In this document: positions 46,361 to 55,683 of the stretch, one piece after another
How the letters are laid out: every line of letters starts with the position of its first letter
Position numbering within the stretch: the stretch's first letter is position 1
Source: Leptothoe kymatousa TAU-MAC 1615
GTDB taxonomy: Bacteria > Cyanobacteriota > Cyanobacteriia > Phormidesmidales > Phormidesmidaceae
Length of the DNA stretch: 64,000 bases
Direction of reading: 5' to 3'
NCBI RefSeq assembly: GCF_018739865.1
Contig: NZ_JADOER010000004.1
Location: forward strand, 241,311 to 305,310
The notes under the pieces: model-generated
Databases searched by the model: none
What the model saw: the letters and a program-made list of their open reading frames with translations, nothing else
What the model was told of the DNA's origin: nothing
Position numbers and translations under genes: made by a program

Positions 46361-46677
46361 TGGCCCATGGTGTGGTACCCGGAGAACTTTTGCCCGCTGC
46401 TGGTGATATTGAACTGAATGCCGGTCGCGAAACCGTCACGTTAGCCGTTGCTAATAGCGGCGATCGTCCTATTCAGGTGGGGTCTCATTTTCATTTCTAT
46501 GAAGTGAATGATGCCCTGCAATTTGAGCGCGACCAAGCCAAAGGCATGCGTTTAGATATTCCGGCCGGCACAGCCGTTCGATTTGAACCGGGGGATGAGC
46601 GCTCTGTGACCTTGGTGGCCTTGGCTGGGGCGCGTCGTGTATATGGGTTTAACCAACGGGTCGAAGGCGCTGTTTGA
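46360..46677 (+). CDS. ureB: Urease subunit beta
   Basis: 105 residues. It starts [20 protein letters not shown] and contains [34 protein letters not shown] and [10 protein letters not shown], as in other bacterial beta subunits. It is coupled by a one-base overlap to the S41-like gene. The next gene downstream is not ureC but an exported protein 276 bases away. Confidence 0.97.
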   Translation: MAHGVVPGELLPAAGDIELNAGRETVTLAVANSGDRPIQVGSHFHFYEVNDALQFERDQAKGMRLDIPAGTAVRFEPGDERSVTLVALAGARRVYGFNQRVEGAV

Positions 46678-46953
46678 ACCTTGTTTCGAGTTAAAAATAT
46701 TGTTAGATTTCAAAGGGCTCTACGGCTTTTTGACTAGGCCTGGTTTGAGTCGCTTGAAAAATCAGCACCTCATCGGGTGACAAAGCTACGAAAGATTGAG
46801 TATGCCTGATAGGAGGATTAATAACCTGAATCAGGAAATGTTGCCTGGTAGTTATTGATCGTGACTCTATGCTGTCTCTTGGGATAGCTAGCCCGCTTTA
46901 GCTCGGGTAATCGAGCCCATGTATACGCTTTTTGAGATTAACTGACATTCACT

Positions 46954-47754
46954 ATGCTACGACCACACCATTTTGCTGCCATCGCTTGCCTTCAGGGGGC
47001 ATTGCTGTTGGGTAATGTGCCGGCATGGGGGCAACAAACGCCCGCTGGCGAAGGGGTAGAATCTGTGGCCTTACCCGAGGCAATTAGTCCTAGTTTGGAT
47101 GGCATTGTGGATTTGGCCACGACAGATATGCCGTTGGGCGTTGGCTATTTGGCGCCAAAACGGTCGGTTGATTTACAAGCCAGTTGGCTATCGGCGGTGG
47201 AACTGCCTTTATATACTGAGCCCGGCGGTAACCACTGGGGCTGGATCTGGCAGGGGTGGTTAATTCCCAATGGTCAGCAGGCATTTGCCATTGGCCGCGA
47301 TGCTAGTTTCACCATGGTGAGTGTGGAGTCGGAACGCTTGGCGTTTCCCATTTTGCAGGTGCGCGACGATGGTTGGATGCAGATGCAGTATACCGATGGC
47401 GGTAGTGCCTGGGTCCATCGCGATCAATTTGATGATCGGGGCCTGGAACTGGCGTTTTATTCTTGGCAAGAAGGGTTGGAGGATGCGGAAAATCTTGCCC
47501 TGCGGGATGCCTCTGACGCCCAAGTATTGAGATCGCAGCCCGAGCGTGGCCGCAACGTCCTCAGCCTGGTTAGCAGCAACAGCCTGATTGAGCCCCTAGA
47601 GGTACAAGATAACTGGATTCGGGTACGGGTGACCCGTCCCACCAATGGGTGTGAGCCCTTGGCAGGGGCTAGTGAAGAAGAAGGCTGGCTGCAGTGGAAA
47701 GATAAGGATGGTGAAGTGCTGATGCTACCTAGTCGTGAAAATTGTGCGGGTTAG
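46954..47754 (+). CDS. Exported SH3-like-domain protein between ureB and ureC
   Basis: 266 residues with a signal peptide (AAIACLQGALLLGNVPAWG, cleavage before QQTPAG). The mature part seems to contain two SH3-like beta-barrels: about 120-165 (VRDDGWMQMQYTDGGSAWVH) and about 190-260 (VLRSQPERGRNVLSLVSSNS, then VQDNWIRVRVTR and EEGWLQWKDKDGEVLML). A cysteine pair near the C-terminus (NGCEPL, ENCAG) could form a disulfide. It has no evident link to urease chemistry and is probably periplasmic. The 276 bases upstream of it contain no further gene, so it may have its own promoter. Confidence 0.8.
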   Translation: MLRPHHFAAIACLQGALLLGNVPAWGQQTPAGEGVESVALPEAISPSLDGIVDLATTDMPLGVGYLAPKRSVDLQASWLSAVELPLYTEPGGNHWGWIWQGWLIPNGQQAFAIGRDASFTMVSVESERLAFPILQVRDDGWMQMQYTDGGSAWVHRDQFDDRGLELAFYSWQEGLEDAENLALRDASDAQVLRSQPERGRNVLSLVSSNSLIEPLEVQDNWIRVRVTRPTNGCEPLAGASEEEGWLQWKDKDGEVLMLPSRENCAG

Positions 47755-47898
47755 CTAAGGGGGCCGCTCCCCCAGGCTGACTGGTGGCCCATCCACTTCA
47801 ATTCTTTAAAATGTTCGTCATATACTCGTCGGGTTTCCGGGTGTGCCGTAAGCTATCCAATGGCTTTACTTTTTACCGTCTACCCCTAGGACACTCCG

Positions 47899-49608
47899 AT
47901 GAGCTATCGCATGGATCGCCGCGCCTATGCTGAAACCTATGGCCCCACCGTAGGAGACCGGGTTCGGCTAGCGGATACCGCCTTAATTATCGAAGTGGAG
48001 CAAGATTTCACCACCTATGGTGATGAGGTGAAATTTGGCGGCGGTAAGGTGATCCGTGACGGCATGGGGCAGTCCCCCATTACCCGTGCCGATGGTGCGG
48101 TGGATACGGTGATTACCAATGCCCTGATTCTCGATTGGTGGGGCATTGTCAAAGCTGATATTGGCATCAAAGATGGTCGCATCGCCAAGATCGGTAAGGC
48201 GGGCAATCCCTACATTCAAGACAATGTGGATATTATTATTGGCCCCGCCACCGAAGCCATCGCAGGGGAGGGGATGATTGTCACCGCTGGCGGCATCGAT
48301 TCCCACATTCACTTTATTTGCCCGCAGCAAATTGAAACTGCGATCGCAAGCGGCGTCACCACCATGATTGGCGGCGGCACCGGGCCTGCCACCGGCACCA
48401 ATGCCACCACCTGTACCCCTGGCGCTTGGCATATCTATCGCATGTTGCAGGCGGCGGACGCATTCCCCATGAATCTAGGGTTCATGGGCAAAGGCAACAG
48501 CGCCCAGCCCGCCGGTCTAGTGGAGCAGGTGCAAGCGGGGGCCATGGGGCTGAAACTCCACGAAGATTGGGGCACCACCCCCGGTTCCATTGACACGTGC
48601 CTGGGGGTGGCCGACACCTTTGATGTGCAGGTGGCGATCCACACCGACACCCTCAACGAAGCCGGTTTTGTCGAAAACACCATCGCCGCGTTCAAAAATA
48701 GGGTGATTCACACCTATCACACCGAAGGGGCGGGCGGCGGCCACGCGCCGGACATCATCAAAGTGTGTGGTGAAGCCAATGTGCTGCCCTCGTCCACCAA
48801 CCCCACCCGACCCTACACCCGCAACACCCTAGACGAGCACCTAGACATGCTGATGGTGTGTCACCACCTCAGCCCCAGCATCCCTGAGGATGTGGCCTTT
48901 GCCGAATCCCGCATCCGTCGAGAAACCATTGCTGCGGAAGATATCCTCCACGACCTGGGGGCCTTTAGCATGATTGCCTCCGACTCCCAGGCCATGGGTC
49001 GGGTGGGTGAAGTGGTTATCCGCACCTGGCAGACGGCCCACAAAATGAAAGTGCAGCGCGGTGCCCTGGCAGAAGATTCTGACCGCAACGACAACCATCG
49101 GGCCAAGCGCTACGTGGCCAAGTACACCATCAACCCAGCCATCACCCACGGCATTGCCCACGAGGTGGGTTCCTTAGAAGAAGGCAAGCTGGCGGATATT
49201 TGTCTGTGGAAGCCCGCCTTCTTTGGGGTGAAACCCGAGATTGTGATTAAGGGGGGGGCCATTGCCTGGGCCCAGATGGGGGACCCCAACGCCAGCATTC
49301 CCACCCCCCAGCCGATCCACATGCGCCCCATGTTTGGCAGTTATGGCGGTGCCATTGGCAGCACGTCCCTGACGTTTATTTCCCAGGCGGCGGCAGAGGC
49401 CGACATCGCCAGCCAAATTGGCTTACAAACAAAAGTGGTTGCCGTCAGCGGTTGCCGCAACCTGAGCAAGGCCGACATGAAGCTCAATGACTACCAGCCC
49501 AAGATGGACGTGGATCCTGAAACCTACGAAGTGCGGGCCGATGGCCAACTGCTCACCTGTGAACCGGCAGAAGAGCTCCCCATGGCCCAGCGATACTTCT
49601 TGTTTTAG
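47899..49608 (+). CDS. ureC: Urease subunit alpha
   Basis: 569 residues, the normal length. Catalytic subunit with a dinuclear nickel site. HIHFICPQQ provides nickel-binding histidines, Lys219 in GLKLHEDWG is the carbamylated bridging lysine, and [20 protein letters not shown] carries the catalytic-flap histidine (His322/323). ASDSQAMGR is also intact, so the enzyme should be active. AGGA 7 bases before the ATG is a plausible ribosome site. ureE, ureF and ureG are not in the window and must lie elsewhere. Confidence 0.98.
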   Translation: MSYRMDRRAYAETYGPTVGDRVRLADTALIIEVEQDFTTYGDEVKFGGGKVIRDGMGQSPITRADGAVDTVITNALILDWWGIVKADIGIKDGRIAKIGKAGNPYIQDNVDIIIGPATEAIAGEGMIVTAGGIDSHIHFICPQQIETAIASGVTTMIGGGTGPATGTNATTCTPGAWHIYRMLQAADAFPMNLGFMGKGNSAQPAGLVEQVQAGAMGLKLHEDWGTTPGSIDTCLGVADTFDVQVAIHTDTLNEAGFVENTIAAFKNRVIHTYHTEGAGGGHAPDIIKVCGEANVLPSSTNPTRPYTRNTLDEHLDMLMVCHHLSPSIPEDVAFAESRIRRETIAAEDILHDLGAFSMIASDSQAMGRVGEVVIRTWQTAHKMKVQRGALAEDSDRNDNHRAKRYVAKYTINPAITHGIAHEVGSLEEGKLADICLWKPAFFGVKPEIVIKGGAIAWAQMGDPNASIPTPQPIHMRPMFGSYGGAIGSTSLTFISQAAAEADIASQIGLQTKVVAVSGCRNLSKADMKLNDYQPKMDVDPETYEVRADGQLLTCEPAEELPMAQRYFLF

Positions 49609-49628
49609 ACTCCCCGCGCTTGTTGTAA

Positions 49629-49811
49629 ATGAAAAATTCCCTTGCCCTAGGCAGCTGGTTGTTTATTTTCGGCTCCAGTTTATTTGCCCTGGAGGCCATT
49701 GGTGAAATTATCAATAGCTTTTCGCCGGTGGCGTTGATCCATCTGGCTGAAGGCCTTTTATTTTTGGTGGGGTCAATTTGTTTTCTACCAAAGCCGCAAA
49801 CCAAACCCTAG
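49629..49811 (+). CDS. Small two-helix membrane protein (YrhK-like)
   Basis: 60 residues, 20 bases after ureC. It has two hydrophobic helices, LALGSWLFIFGSSLFALEA and ALIHLAEGLLFLVGSICF, with a short loop. The pattern resembles the YrhK domain, a small membrane protein of unknown function. The close spacing suggests transcription with ureC. YrhK assignment is tentative. Confidence 0.65.
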   Translation: MKNSLALGSWLFIFGSSLFALEAIGEIINSFSPVALIHLAEGLLFLVGSICFLPKPQTKP

Positions 49812-49830
49812 GTTAGATTTTCCCCATACT

Positions 49831-50277
49831 ATGACTAGCTTTCAATACACTAGCCTGATTGCCACATCGCCTGACGTGGTTTGGCGTTTCCATGAACGGC
49901 CCGATATTCTTAAGCTGCTGACGCCCCCCTGGCAGCCGGTGGAAGCGGTGCGCCGCGAAGGGGGGCTGGGCCCAGGGGCGCTTAGCGAATTTCGACTGTG
50001 GCTCGGTCCCGTGCCCATCACCTGGATTGCCCGCCACACCGACGAGTATGAACCCAATCGACTGTTTACCGATATCCAAGAAAGTGGCCCCCTAGACGCC
50101 TGGACCCACCGACACCGCTTTGAGCCAGAGGGCGACCACATGCGGCTGACCGATGACATTACCTTTACGCTGCCGCTGGAGTGGGCCAGTGAACCGATGA
50201 TCGGCTGGTTTGTGCTCCAGCGGTTGCGGGATATGTTTGAGTATCGCCACCAGGTCACCCAGGAAGCCTGTGGCTAG
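49831..50277 (+). CDS. SRPBCC (START-like) family protein
   Basis: 148 residues. The beginning FQYTSLIATSPDVVWRFHER and the segments FRLWLGPVPITWIARHTDEY and WTHRHRFEPEGDHMRLTDDI are typical of the ligand-binding helix-grip fold of cyanobacterial SRPBCC proteins. It is cytoplasmic with no membrane segment. The ligand is unknown. It starts 20 bases after the small membrane protein, so the two may be co-transcribed. Confidence 0.82.
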   Translation: MTSFQYTSLIATSPDVVWRFHERPDILKLLTPPWQPVEAVRREGGLGPGALSEFRLWLGPVPITWIARHTDEYEPNRLFTDIQESGPLDAWTHRHRFEPEGDHMRLTDDITFTLPLEWASEPMIGWFVLQRLRDMFEYRHQVTQEACG

Positions 50278-50303
50278 TGGTGGTGCCCAGGCTAGGCAAA
50301 AGG

Positions 50304-50768
50304 CTAGGCAATCTCTGTGGGAGGGGTTTCTCCGTCTTCCTTCAGTTGCTTGAGCTGCGATCGCATCACCTGTTCCAACATCGTTCTTGGCACTTCGATG
50401 CCTTGGCCTTTCCCTTTGGTTTGCATAAAAATCAGACTGTCCACCTGTTTCATCGACAGCAACTGAAATAAAAGGTGGGTGCTGGGGTGGGGTAGGGCCA
50501 TCATCTGTGGATTGTCGGCCACACCCATGGAAGCCGCTTCCAGGGATGGATAGGCATAAATGACCGTCTTAGTCGATTTAGGATCCTGACGACCGCGTAG
50601 GGTGGTCATCACCCATCCCTGGCCCAAGGATTGAACCACATAATAGATTTGAGCTGGAAGCTGCCCCGCGATTTCCTTTAAAAGCGGAGCAACCAGGGAA
50701 ATTGCTTCGCCAGTTGTCTGATCCGGAGCTTCTTCAATCAAAATTTCGATTTGTTTTTCGATATCCAT
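50304..50768 (-). CDS. Conserved cyanobacterial protein of unknown function
   Basis: 154 residues from ATG 50768 (MDIEKQIEILIEEAP); an in-frame start at 50864 would add 32 polar residues and overlap the divergent promoter region. Soluble alpha/beta composition with no known motif; YYVVQSLGQGWVMTTLRG and KTVIYAYPSLEAAS are its most patterned stretches. It is transcribed divergently from hetZ, with 102 bases between the two starts, so the two may share control sequences. Confidence 0.75.
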   Translation of the reverse strand: MDIEKQIEILIEEAPDQTTGEAISLVAPLLKEIAGQLPAQIYYVVQSLGQGWVMTTLRGRQDPKSTKTVIYAYPSLEAASMGVADNPQMMALPHPSTHLLFQLLSMKQVDSLIFMQTKGKGQGIEVPRTMLEQVMRSQLKQLKEDGETPPTEIA

Positions 50769-50870
50769 CCGACTTTTTTGATAGTTTCGTGAAAATTGCT
50801 GACTTTTGTTAGAACGTGCGGAAAACTGTCTATGCTCGGGTGAGGTATTGCCTGGGACTCGCAAGCTCTA

Positions 50871-52028
50871 ATGACAACGCTGCTAATGCTCGAGGAAACA
50901 TCGACCACACTGGTAGAGGCACTAAATAAAGAAGTATTGCAGTTACTACAGCAGGCGACCAGGACCTCAGAGAGAAGCTGTCAGTCCGTTGCCGATCGCA
51001 TTTGTAGCGAATCACTTCGTATTTGCAAAGAAAGCCAACGTATTCAAGACTCTGGCGATGTAGAAAGTTGGGCATTTAACCTCGCTAATCATCGAGTTGA
51101 TCAATGCATTCGCTATTACAAACTTAGCTCCGAACGGGGCCGAATCGAGCTGCATAGTACCCTTAGTGCCATAATCTATCGCTATATTTCAGTTCCCCAC
51201 GCCCAGACTAGCTATCAGGCACGTCTTTCCCTAATTGAGGACTTTCTGCAAAATTTCTACAGCGAGGCGATCAACGCCTTCCGCCGAGAAAATCAGATGG
51301 CGACCAATTTCCAGCCACGCACCTCGCTCGAACTCGCCGAATACATGGCCTTTACCGAGCGCTACGGTAAGCGACGCATACCCCTGCGGCGGGGGCGCAG
51401 TCAGCAGCTAATTATTTTGCGGGCCCAAACCTTTTCGAAGCAGCAGCCCCCCGAAACCACCGTAGACATTGAGCAAGCCACCGAAGCGGCCAACGATAAC
51501 GATCAGGCCTGGAAAAATGCTCCGGTGCAACGACTGCGCGAAGAAATTTTGCTCCAGTCGGATACGCCACCGGAAGATAGCCTGCGGGAGCGGGTGGTGG
51601 ATGAATTAATGTCCTATCTAAAAGACAAAAAGCAGGCGGACTGTGCCGACTACTTTAGTTTGCGGCTGATGGATTTACCCGCCAGCGAAATTGAGGAACT
51701 GCTCGGCCTAACATCCCGCCAGCGCGATTATCTACAGCAGCGGTTCAAATACCACCTATTGCGGTTTGCCCTCACCCATCATTGGGAGCTGGTGCACGAA
51801 TGGCTGGGCATTGAACTCGATAAAAACTTAGGTCTGACGCCCCAGCAATGGGATCATCTCCAGGAAAAAATGGATCAAAGTCAGACCAAGCTCCTGCAGC
51901 TGAAGCAGCAGGGATTGTCCGATGCTGATATTTCCCAGGCCCTGGGATTGAGTTTGACCCAAATTAGAAAGCATTGGTCTAAATTACTAGAACAAGCCTG
52001 GGAATTGCGTAATCTATCAATAGGCTAA
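50871..52028 (+). CDS. hetZ: HetZ-like developmental regulator
   Basis: 385 residues. It closely follows HetZ as known from heterocyst-forming species: VADRICSESLRICKESQRIQ, HSTLSAIIYRYISVP, LIEDFLQNFYSEAINAFRRE, LELAEYMAFTERYGKRRIPL and LTSRQRDYLQQRFKYHLLRF. The C-terminal third looks like a sigma-factor-type helix-turn-helix (GLSDADISQALGLSLTQIRK). HetZ is a transcription factor acting early in heterocyst differentiation. Homologues also occur in filamentous species that make no heterocysts, so its presence does not prove differentiation. The next gene is patU-like, as in heterocyst formers. Confidence 0.93.
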   Translation: MTTLLMLEETSTTLVEALNKEVLQLLQQATRTSERSCQSVADRICSESLRICKESQRIQDSGDVESWAFNLANHRVDQCIRYYKLSSERGRIELHSTLSAIIYRYISVPHAQTSYQARLSLIEDFLQNFYSEAINAFRRENQMATNFQPRTSLELAEYMAFTERYGKRRIPLRRGRSQQLIILRAQTFSKQQPPETTVDIEQATEAANDNDQAWKNAPVQRLREEILLQSDTPPEDSLRERVVDELMSYLKDKKQADCADYFSLRLMDLPASEIEELLGLTSRQRDYLQQRFKYHLLRFALTHHWELVHEWLGIELDKNLGLTPQQWDHLQEKMDQSQTKLLQLKQQGLSDADISQALGLSLTQIRKHWSKLLEQAWELRNLSIG

Positions 52029-52119
52029 TTAACGATCTAGTGGGTCGTGCTTTTGTGCATCGGGTCGAGCTAAATTTTTACACTCTCGGCTTTATCATCC
52101 GGATCAGGGACATTTCGCC

Positions 52120-53115
52120 ATGAATAGTGAGTCAGAAAATTTGAAACGCTTATTGCTAGAGTTCTTAACTTTTGACCGCTCGGCGTCCCCTCCATCGGGG
52201 AGTAAGTCTACCACTTTGACAGAGTCCAACCCATCAGCAGTCTGTGCATCTGAAGTCGGATCTGACGCTGTATCATTTGACACTTTATTTGAAACGGGTC
52301 AGTCGTTTCACTTCGGAGATAAAACCACTGTGCAAGATCGTTTCCACACACTTCTAAAGCACCGTTTCCAAACGGAATTTGCGAATCGGCCCCCACTATT
52401 TCCTTGGGAGGCAGAGGTCCGTGAATATCCAGCTGAGGTGCCCGCCTACGCTCAATCTATGAGTCGGATGTGGCTTGAAAACCCACTCCAGTTTAGTGTT
52501 TCGAGTAAGTTGCCCGAAACCGTTCTGCATCGTTTGCTAGATCGCTGCCAAAATATGGTGCAGTCTACTCAAAAGCAGGGCGTTAAGTTAGTGCAAATTG
52601 TAGAATCCCTTTTCCCGGATTCGCTTGATGCATTAGAACCCATTGCCAATATTGTCCTAACACCGGCGTATCGTTCTGGTTCTGCTTTGGCCGAAGCAAC
52701 TCTACAGGAAGTAGAGAACTTGGCCGGCGGATTTGACCAGGCTACACCAGAACAACAAATTGCTTTGACTATGTTGGCTTCTATGGAAATTATGTCGGCC
52801 CTGGCGCTGACAGTTTCAGCGGAAGAGTCGACCGTTGGCCGCGACTGGGTCACCTCTGAAGGTGTTGTTCATGTTGATGTGAACTATTCCGGTGCGGTGT
52901 TGATCATTAACGCTACATTGCCCACAGGTGGAAGTATTCAGCTGGTGGGTGCAGATTCAGATAGTCAGTCTTCTCGCCCTGAGGCGGGGATGTTGACCCT
53001 GGCTCAAACGGCGCCAGTAATTGGTGCTTCCTATTCCTTGGAAGTGTCATTAGATAACGATGGTCAGCGACCTCTGAGATTTTCCTTAATGGTGTTAGAC
53101 CCATCTGTTAGTTAG
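52120..53115 (+). CDS. patU: PatU-like protein paired with hetZ
   Basis: 331 residues, 91 bases downstream of hetZ. The motif RPPLFPWEAEVREYP is a hallmark I associate with PatU/PatU3 proteins of filamentous cyanobacteria, which act with HetZ in patterning. Residues about 130-235 are helical (LPETVLHRLLDRCQNMVQST) and residues about 240-330 are a beta-rich tail (GVVHVDVNYSGAVLIINATL). The N-terminal 50 residues are Ser/Thr-rich and probably disordered. Assignment rests on the motif and the gene neighbourhood. Confidence 0.75.
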   Translation: MNSESENLKRLLLEFLTFDRSASPPSGSKSTTLTESNPSAVCASEVGSDAVSFDTLFETGQSFHFGDKTTVQDRFHTLLKHRFQTEFANRPPLFPWEAEVREYPAEVPAYAQSMSRMWLENPLQFSVSSKLPETVLHRLLDRCQNMVQSTQKQGVKLVQIVESLFPDSLDALEPIANIVLTPAYRSGSALAEATLQEVENLAGGFDQATPEQQIALTMLASMEIMSALALTVSAEESTVGRDWVTSEGVVHVDVNYSGAVLIINATLPTGGSIQLVGADSDSQSSRPEAGMLTLAQTAPVIGASYSLEVSLDNDGQRPLRFSLMVLDPSVS

Positions 53116-53171
53116 GCCCGCTAGGATGAGACTGTGCCTGTGGGCACCATTTACCTAGTAGGGTTCCTGCG

Positions 53172-55445
53172 ATGTCTAGTTTGAATAATCCAGTTTCTGG
53201 TTTAACCGTCCGATGGCGGCAGCGGCTTTCAGCCCTGCCGCCATCAGTGCCTGAGGACTCCATTGCGTTGAGGGGCCTGGTGCAGTGCCTGGTCACCATT
53301 GGTATCTGCAGCTTAATTGTGGCGGCATCGGGGGTAACGGATACGTCCACTTGGAATCTTTTGGCCGTGCCCTTGAGCATTGCAGGTGCTTACTGGAGTT
53401 GGCGTAGTCGCCGTCGTCGTAATATTGCGGCTAAGTTTTTGATTGCCCTGGGCATGTTAGTTGCCCTGGCCTTTTTTTTAGGGCGCATGTTGCGGGTTCC
53501 AGGGGATACGCGGATTGTGCTGGCGGAGCTGCTAATTCATTTGCAGGTGCTCCACAGTTTTGATCTACCGCGTCGGAAGGATCTGGGTTATTCCATGATG
53601 ATCGGCCTGATTTTGGTGGCGGTGGCGGCAACGATTAGCCAAACCCTACTATTCGGGCCGTTTTTGTTGGTATTTTTTTTGGTGGCCTTGCCGGTGTTGG
53701 TGCTGGACTACCGCTCTCGCTTGGGGCTGCTAGACTGGCGACGGCTGTCGGTGGGGATGCCACTGCGTCAGCTGGGGGGCATTATGGCGATTGTGCTGGC
53801 CCTGGGGCTGATGTTTTTTGTGGCGATGCCCAGGGTGCCGGGCTATCAGCTACAGACGTTTCCGGTGAGTGGCAGTATTGATGTAACTGGAGAGGCCTCC
53901 AGTCGTCAGATTTTTAATCCGGGCTATGTGAGCCGGGGCAATGACAGTTCCGCTGACAATGATGGTGATAGCTCCAATTCGGGGGGGAGTCCTGAAACGG
54001 GGCCGGGGCGCATCAATCCTGATTTTTACTATGGGTTTAATCGGAAGATTAATCAAAACCTGAAGGGCGATCTAGAACCTAAGGTGATTATGCGGGTGAG
54101 ATCGCAGCGGGCTGGGTTTTGGCGGGTGATGGGCTTTGACCAGTACACGGGGCAAGGTTGGGAATCTTCGCGGTCGGCTGAACTGGTGGATTTGGGCCGT
54201 TCTCCTTTGTCCTATCGATTTTTACCGATTACGCCCCAGCCGATTGGGCCAGCGGAGGAGGTGGTGCAAACCTACACGATGGTGCAGGACTTTCAAAACC
54301 TGGTGCCTGTGCTCTATTCCCCTGAGTCGGTCTATTTTCCGGCGGATGATTTGGCCATGGATCCGGAGGGCGCCTTACGACCTTCGGGGTTGTTGCCGGA
54401 AGGTCTCACCTATACGGTGGTGTCTCGGGTGCCCCGGCGAGATCCAGAACGGTTAAAGCAAGGTTCGAGTGATTATGGTGATGGCATTCGCAAATATTAT
54501 TTGCAGGTGCCTGGGGAAATTCGCGATCGCATCCGCACAGAAACCGAGCGTTGGCTAGCCACCTCTGAAGACCCCTTGGCCACCCCCTACGACAAGGCCA
54601 CCTTTCTCGCCCAGGTCTTGCGCGAAAACTACACCGTGCAAACCGACCTCCCCTATTTTGAAGAGGGAGACGATCTCGTCAGTGCATTTTTATTTGACTA
54701 TAGGGGCGGCAGCCGCGATCAATTTGCCACGGTATTGACCATCATGCTCCGCTCCATTGATATTCCAGCCAGGCTAGCCACCGGGTTTGGGCCGGGGCAG
54801 TTTAACCCCTTTACCGGGTTTTACATCGTTCGCAATACCGATGCCTATGCCCAGACCGAAGTCTATTTCCCAGGTCAGGGCTGGTTTTACTTTAATCCTA
54901 TTCCCAATAGTCTGTTATTTTCCCCAGAAGACAATAGTGCCAACCCCTTTAGCGTATTACGACAGCTATGGCGCATCCTCGTTGGGGCGTTGCCTGCCCC
55001 CGTGGTGCAGCTAATGCAAAAAGGGTTTCAGCTGTTAGTTATGGCCATTGCCATGGGGCTGCGGTTGATTTCACGGTTTAGTGGCCAGGGCTGGTTGAGT
55101 GTCCTGTGGGCGGCTGTGGGTTTGACCGGTGTGGGCTTTTGCGGCTGGCTCAGCTGGCAGGGCTGGCGACAATGGCGGCGGTGGTTATCGCTAAACCAGT
55201 TAGCGCCGGTTGAACGGATTTATCAGCAAATGCTGGGGGTTTTAGCGCGCCAAGGATTTGGCAAACGCCCTAGCCAAACACCGTTAGAATATGCGGCCAG
55301 TTTGCAACGGCGCTCCGACTTTCGCCAGGGACCCTTAGTGCGCCAAATGGTTGATGGCTATGTGGGCTGGCGCTATGGTGAAAAAGCTGTGGATGTCGAT
55401 GGCCTACGGGCTGGGTTGCAGGCCCTGAAGCGATCTGGGCGTTAG
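53172..55445 (+). CDS. TgpA-like membrane transglutaminase homologue with catalytic triad lost
   Basis: 757 residues. The N-terminus has several membrane helices (DUF3488/TgpA type: FLIALGMLVALAFFLGRML, MMIGLILVAVAATISQTLL). A periplasmic transglutaminase-like domain lies at about 430-580, further helices at about 600-660, and a DUF4129-like C-terminal tail at about 670-750. In the core, the Cys position reads GGSRDQFA (Arg515), the His position reads TDAYAQTEV (Tyr559) and the Asp position reads YFNPIP (Asn575). Active family members have Cys, His and Asp there. The protein is therefore probably a non-catalytic binding protein at the membrane. It follows patU by 57 bases. Confidence 0.88.
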   Translation: MSSLNNPVSGLTVRWRQRLSALPPSVPEDSIALRGLVQCLVTIGICSLIVAASGVTDTSTWNLLAVPLSIAGAYWSWRSRRRRNIAAKFLIALGMLVALAFFLGRMLRVPGDTRIVLAELLIHLQVLHSFDLPRRKDLGYSMMIGLILVAVAATISQTLLFGPFLLVFFLVALPVLVLDYRSRLGLLDWRRLSVGMPLRQLGGIMAIVLALGLMFFVAMPRVPGYQLQTFPVSGSIDVTGEASSRQIFNPGYVSRGNDSSADNDGDSSNSGGSPETGPGRINPDFYYGFNRKINQNLKGDLEPKVIMRVRSQRAGFWRVMGFDQYTGQGWESSRSAELVDLGRSPLSYRFLPITPQPIGPAEEVVQTYTMVQDFQNLVPVLYSPESVYFPADDLAMDPEGALRPSGLLPEGLTYTVVSRVPRRDPERLKQGSSDYGDGIRKYYLQVPGEIRDRIRTETERWLATSEDPLATPYDKATFLAQVLRENYTVQTDLPYFEEGDDLVSAFLFDYRGGSRDQFATVLTIMLRSIDIPARLATGFGPGQFNPFTGFYIVRNTDAYAQTEVYFPGQGWFYFNPIPNSLLFSPEDNSANPFSVLRQLWRILVGALPAPVVQLMQKGFQLLVMAIAMGLRLISRFSGQGWLSVLWAAVGLTGVGFCGWLSWQGWRQWRRWLSLNQLAPVERIYQQMLGVLARQGFGKRPSQTPLEYAASLQRRSDFRQGPLVRQMVDGYVGWRYGEKAVDVDGLRAGLQALKRSGR

Positions 55446-55683
55446 GGCGGCGGCTATATTGCCTGGTTTGATAGTAGCTATCAAATGATTTAGCGGTCAA
55501 AACGACAGCAATTTCTTACAATCACTTTAAGGCATCAAAAATAAATGATGGAATCTAGAGCCGTTTTTGGGTAATCCGGTGCTAGATTCCATTGGCGCTG
55601 GTGGCTAATCATTGAGACCCGCCGTGCAGGCGCCCCTAACAACGGGGGTACTATTGTTCTTTTTCTCCTTCAGAGGTCAGTCC

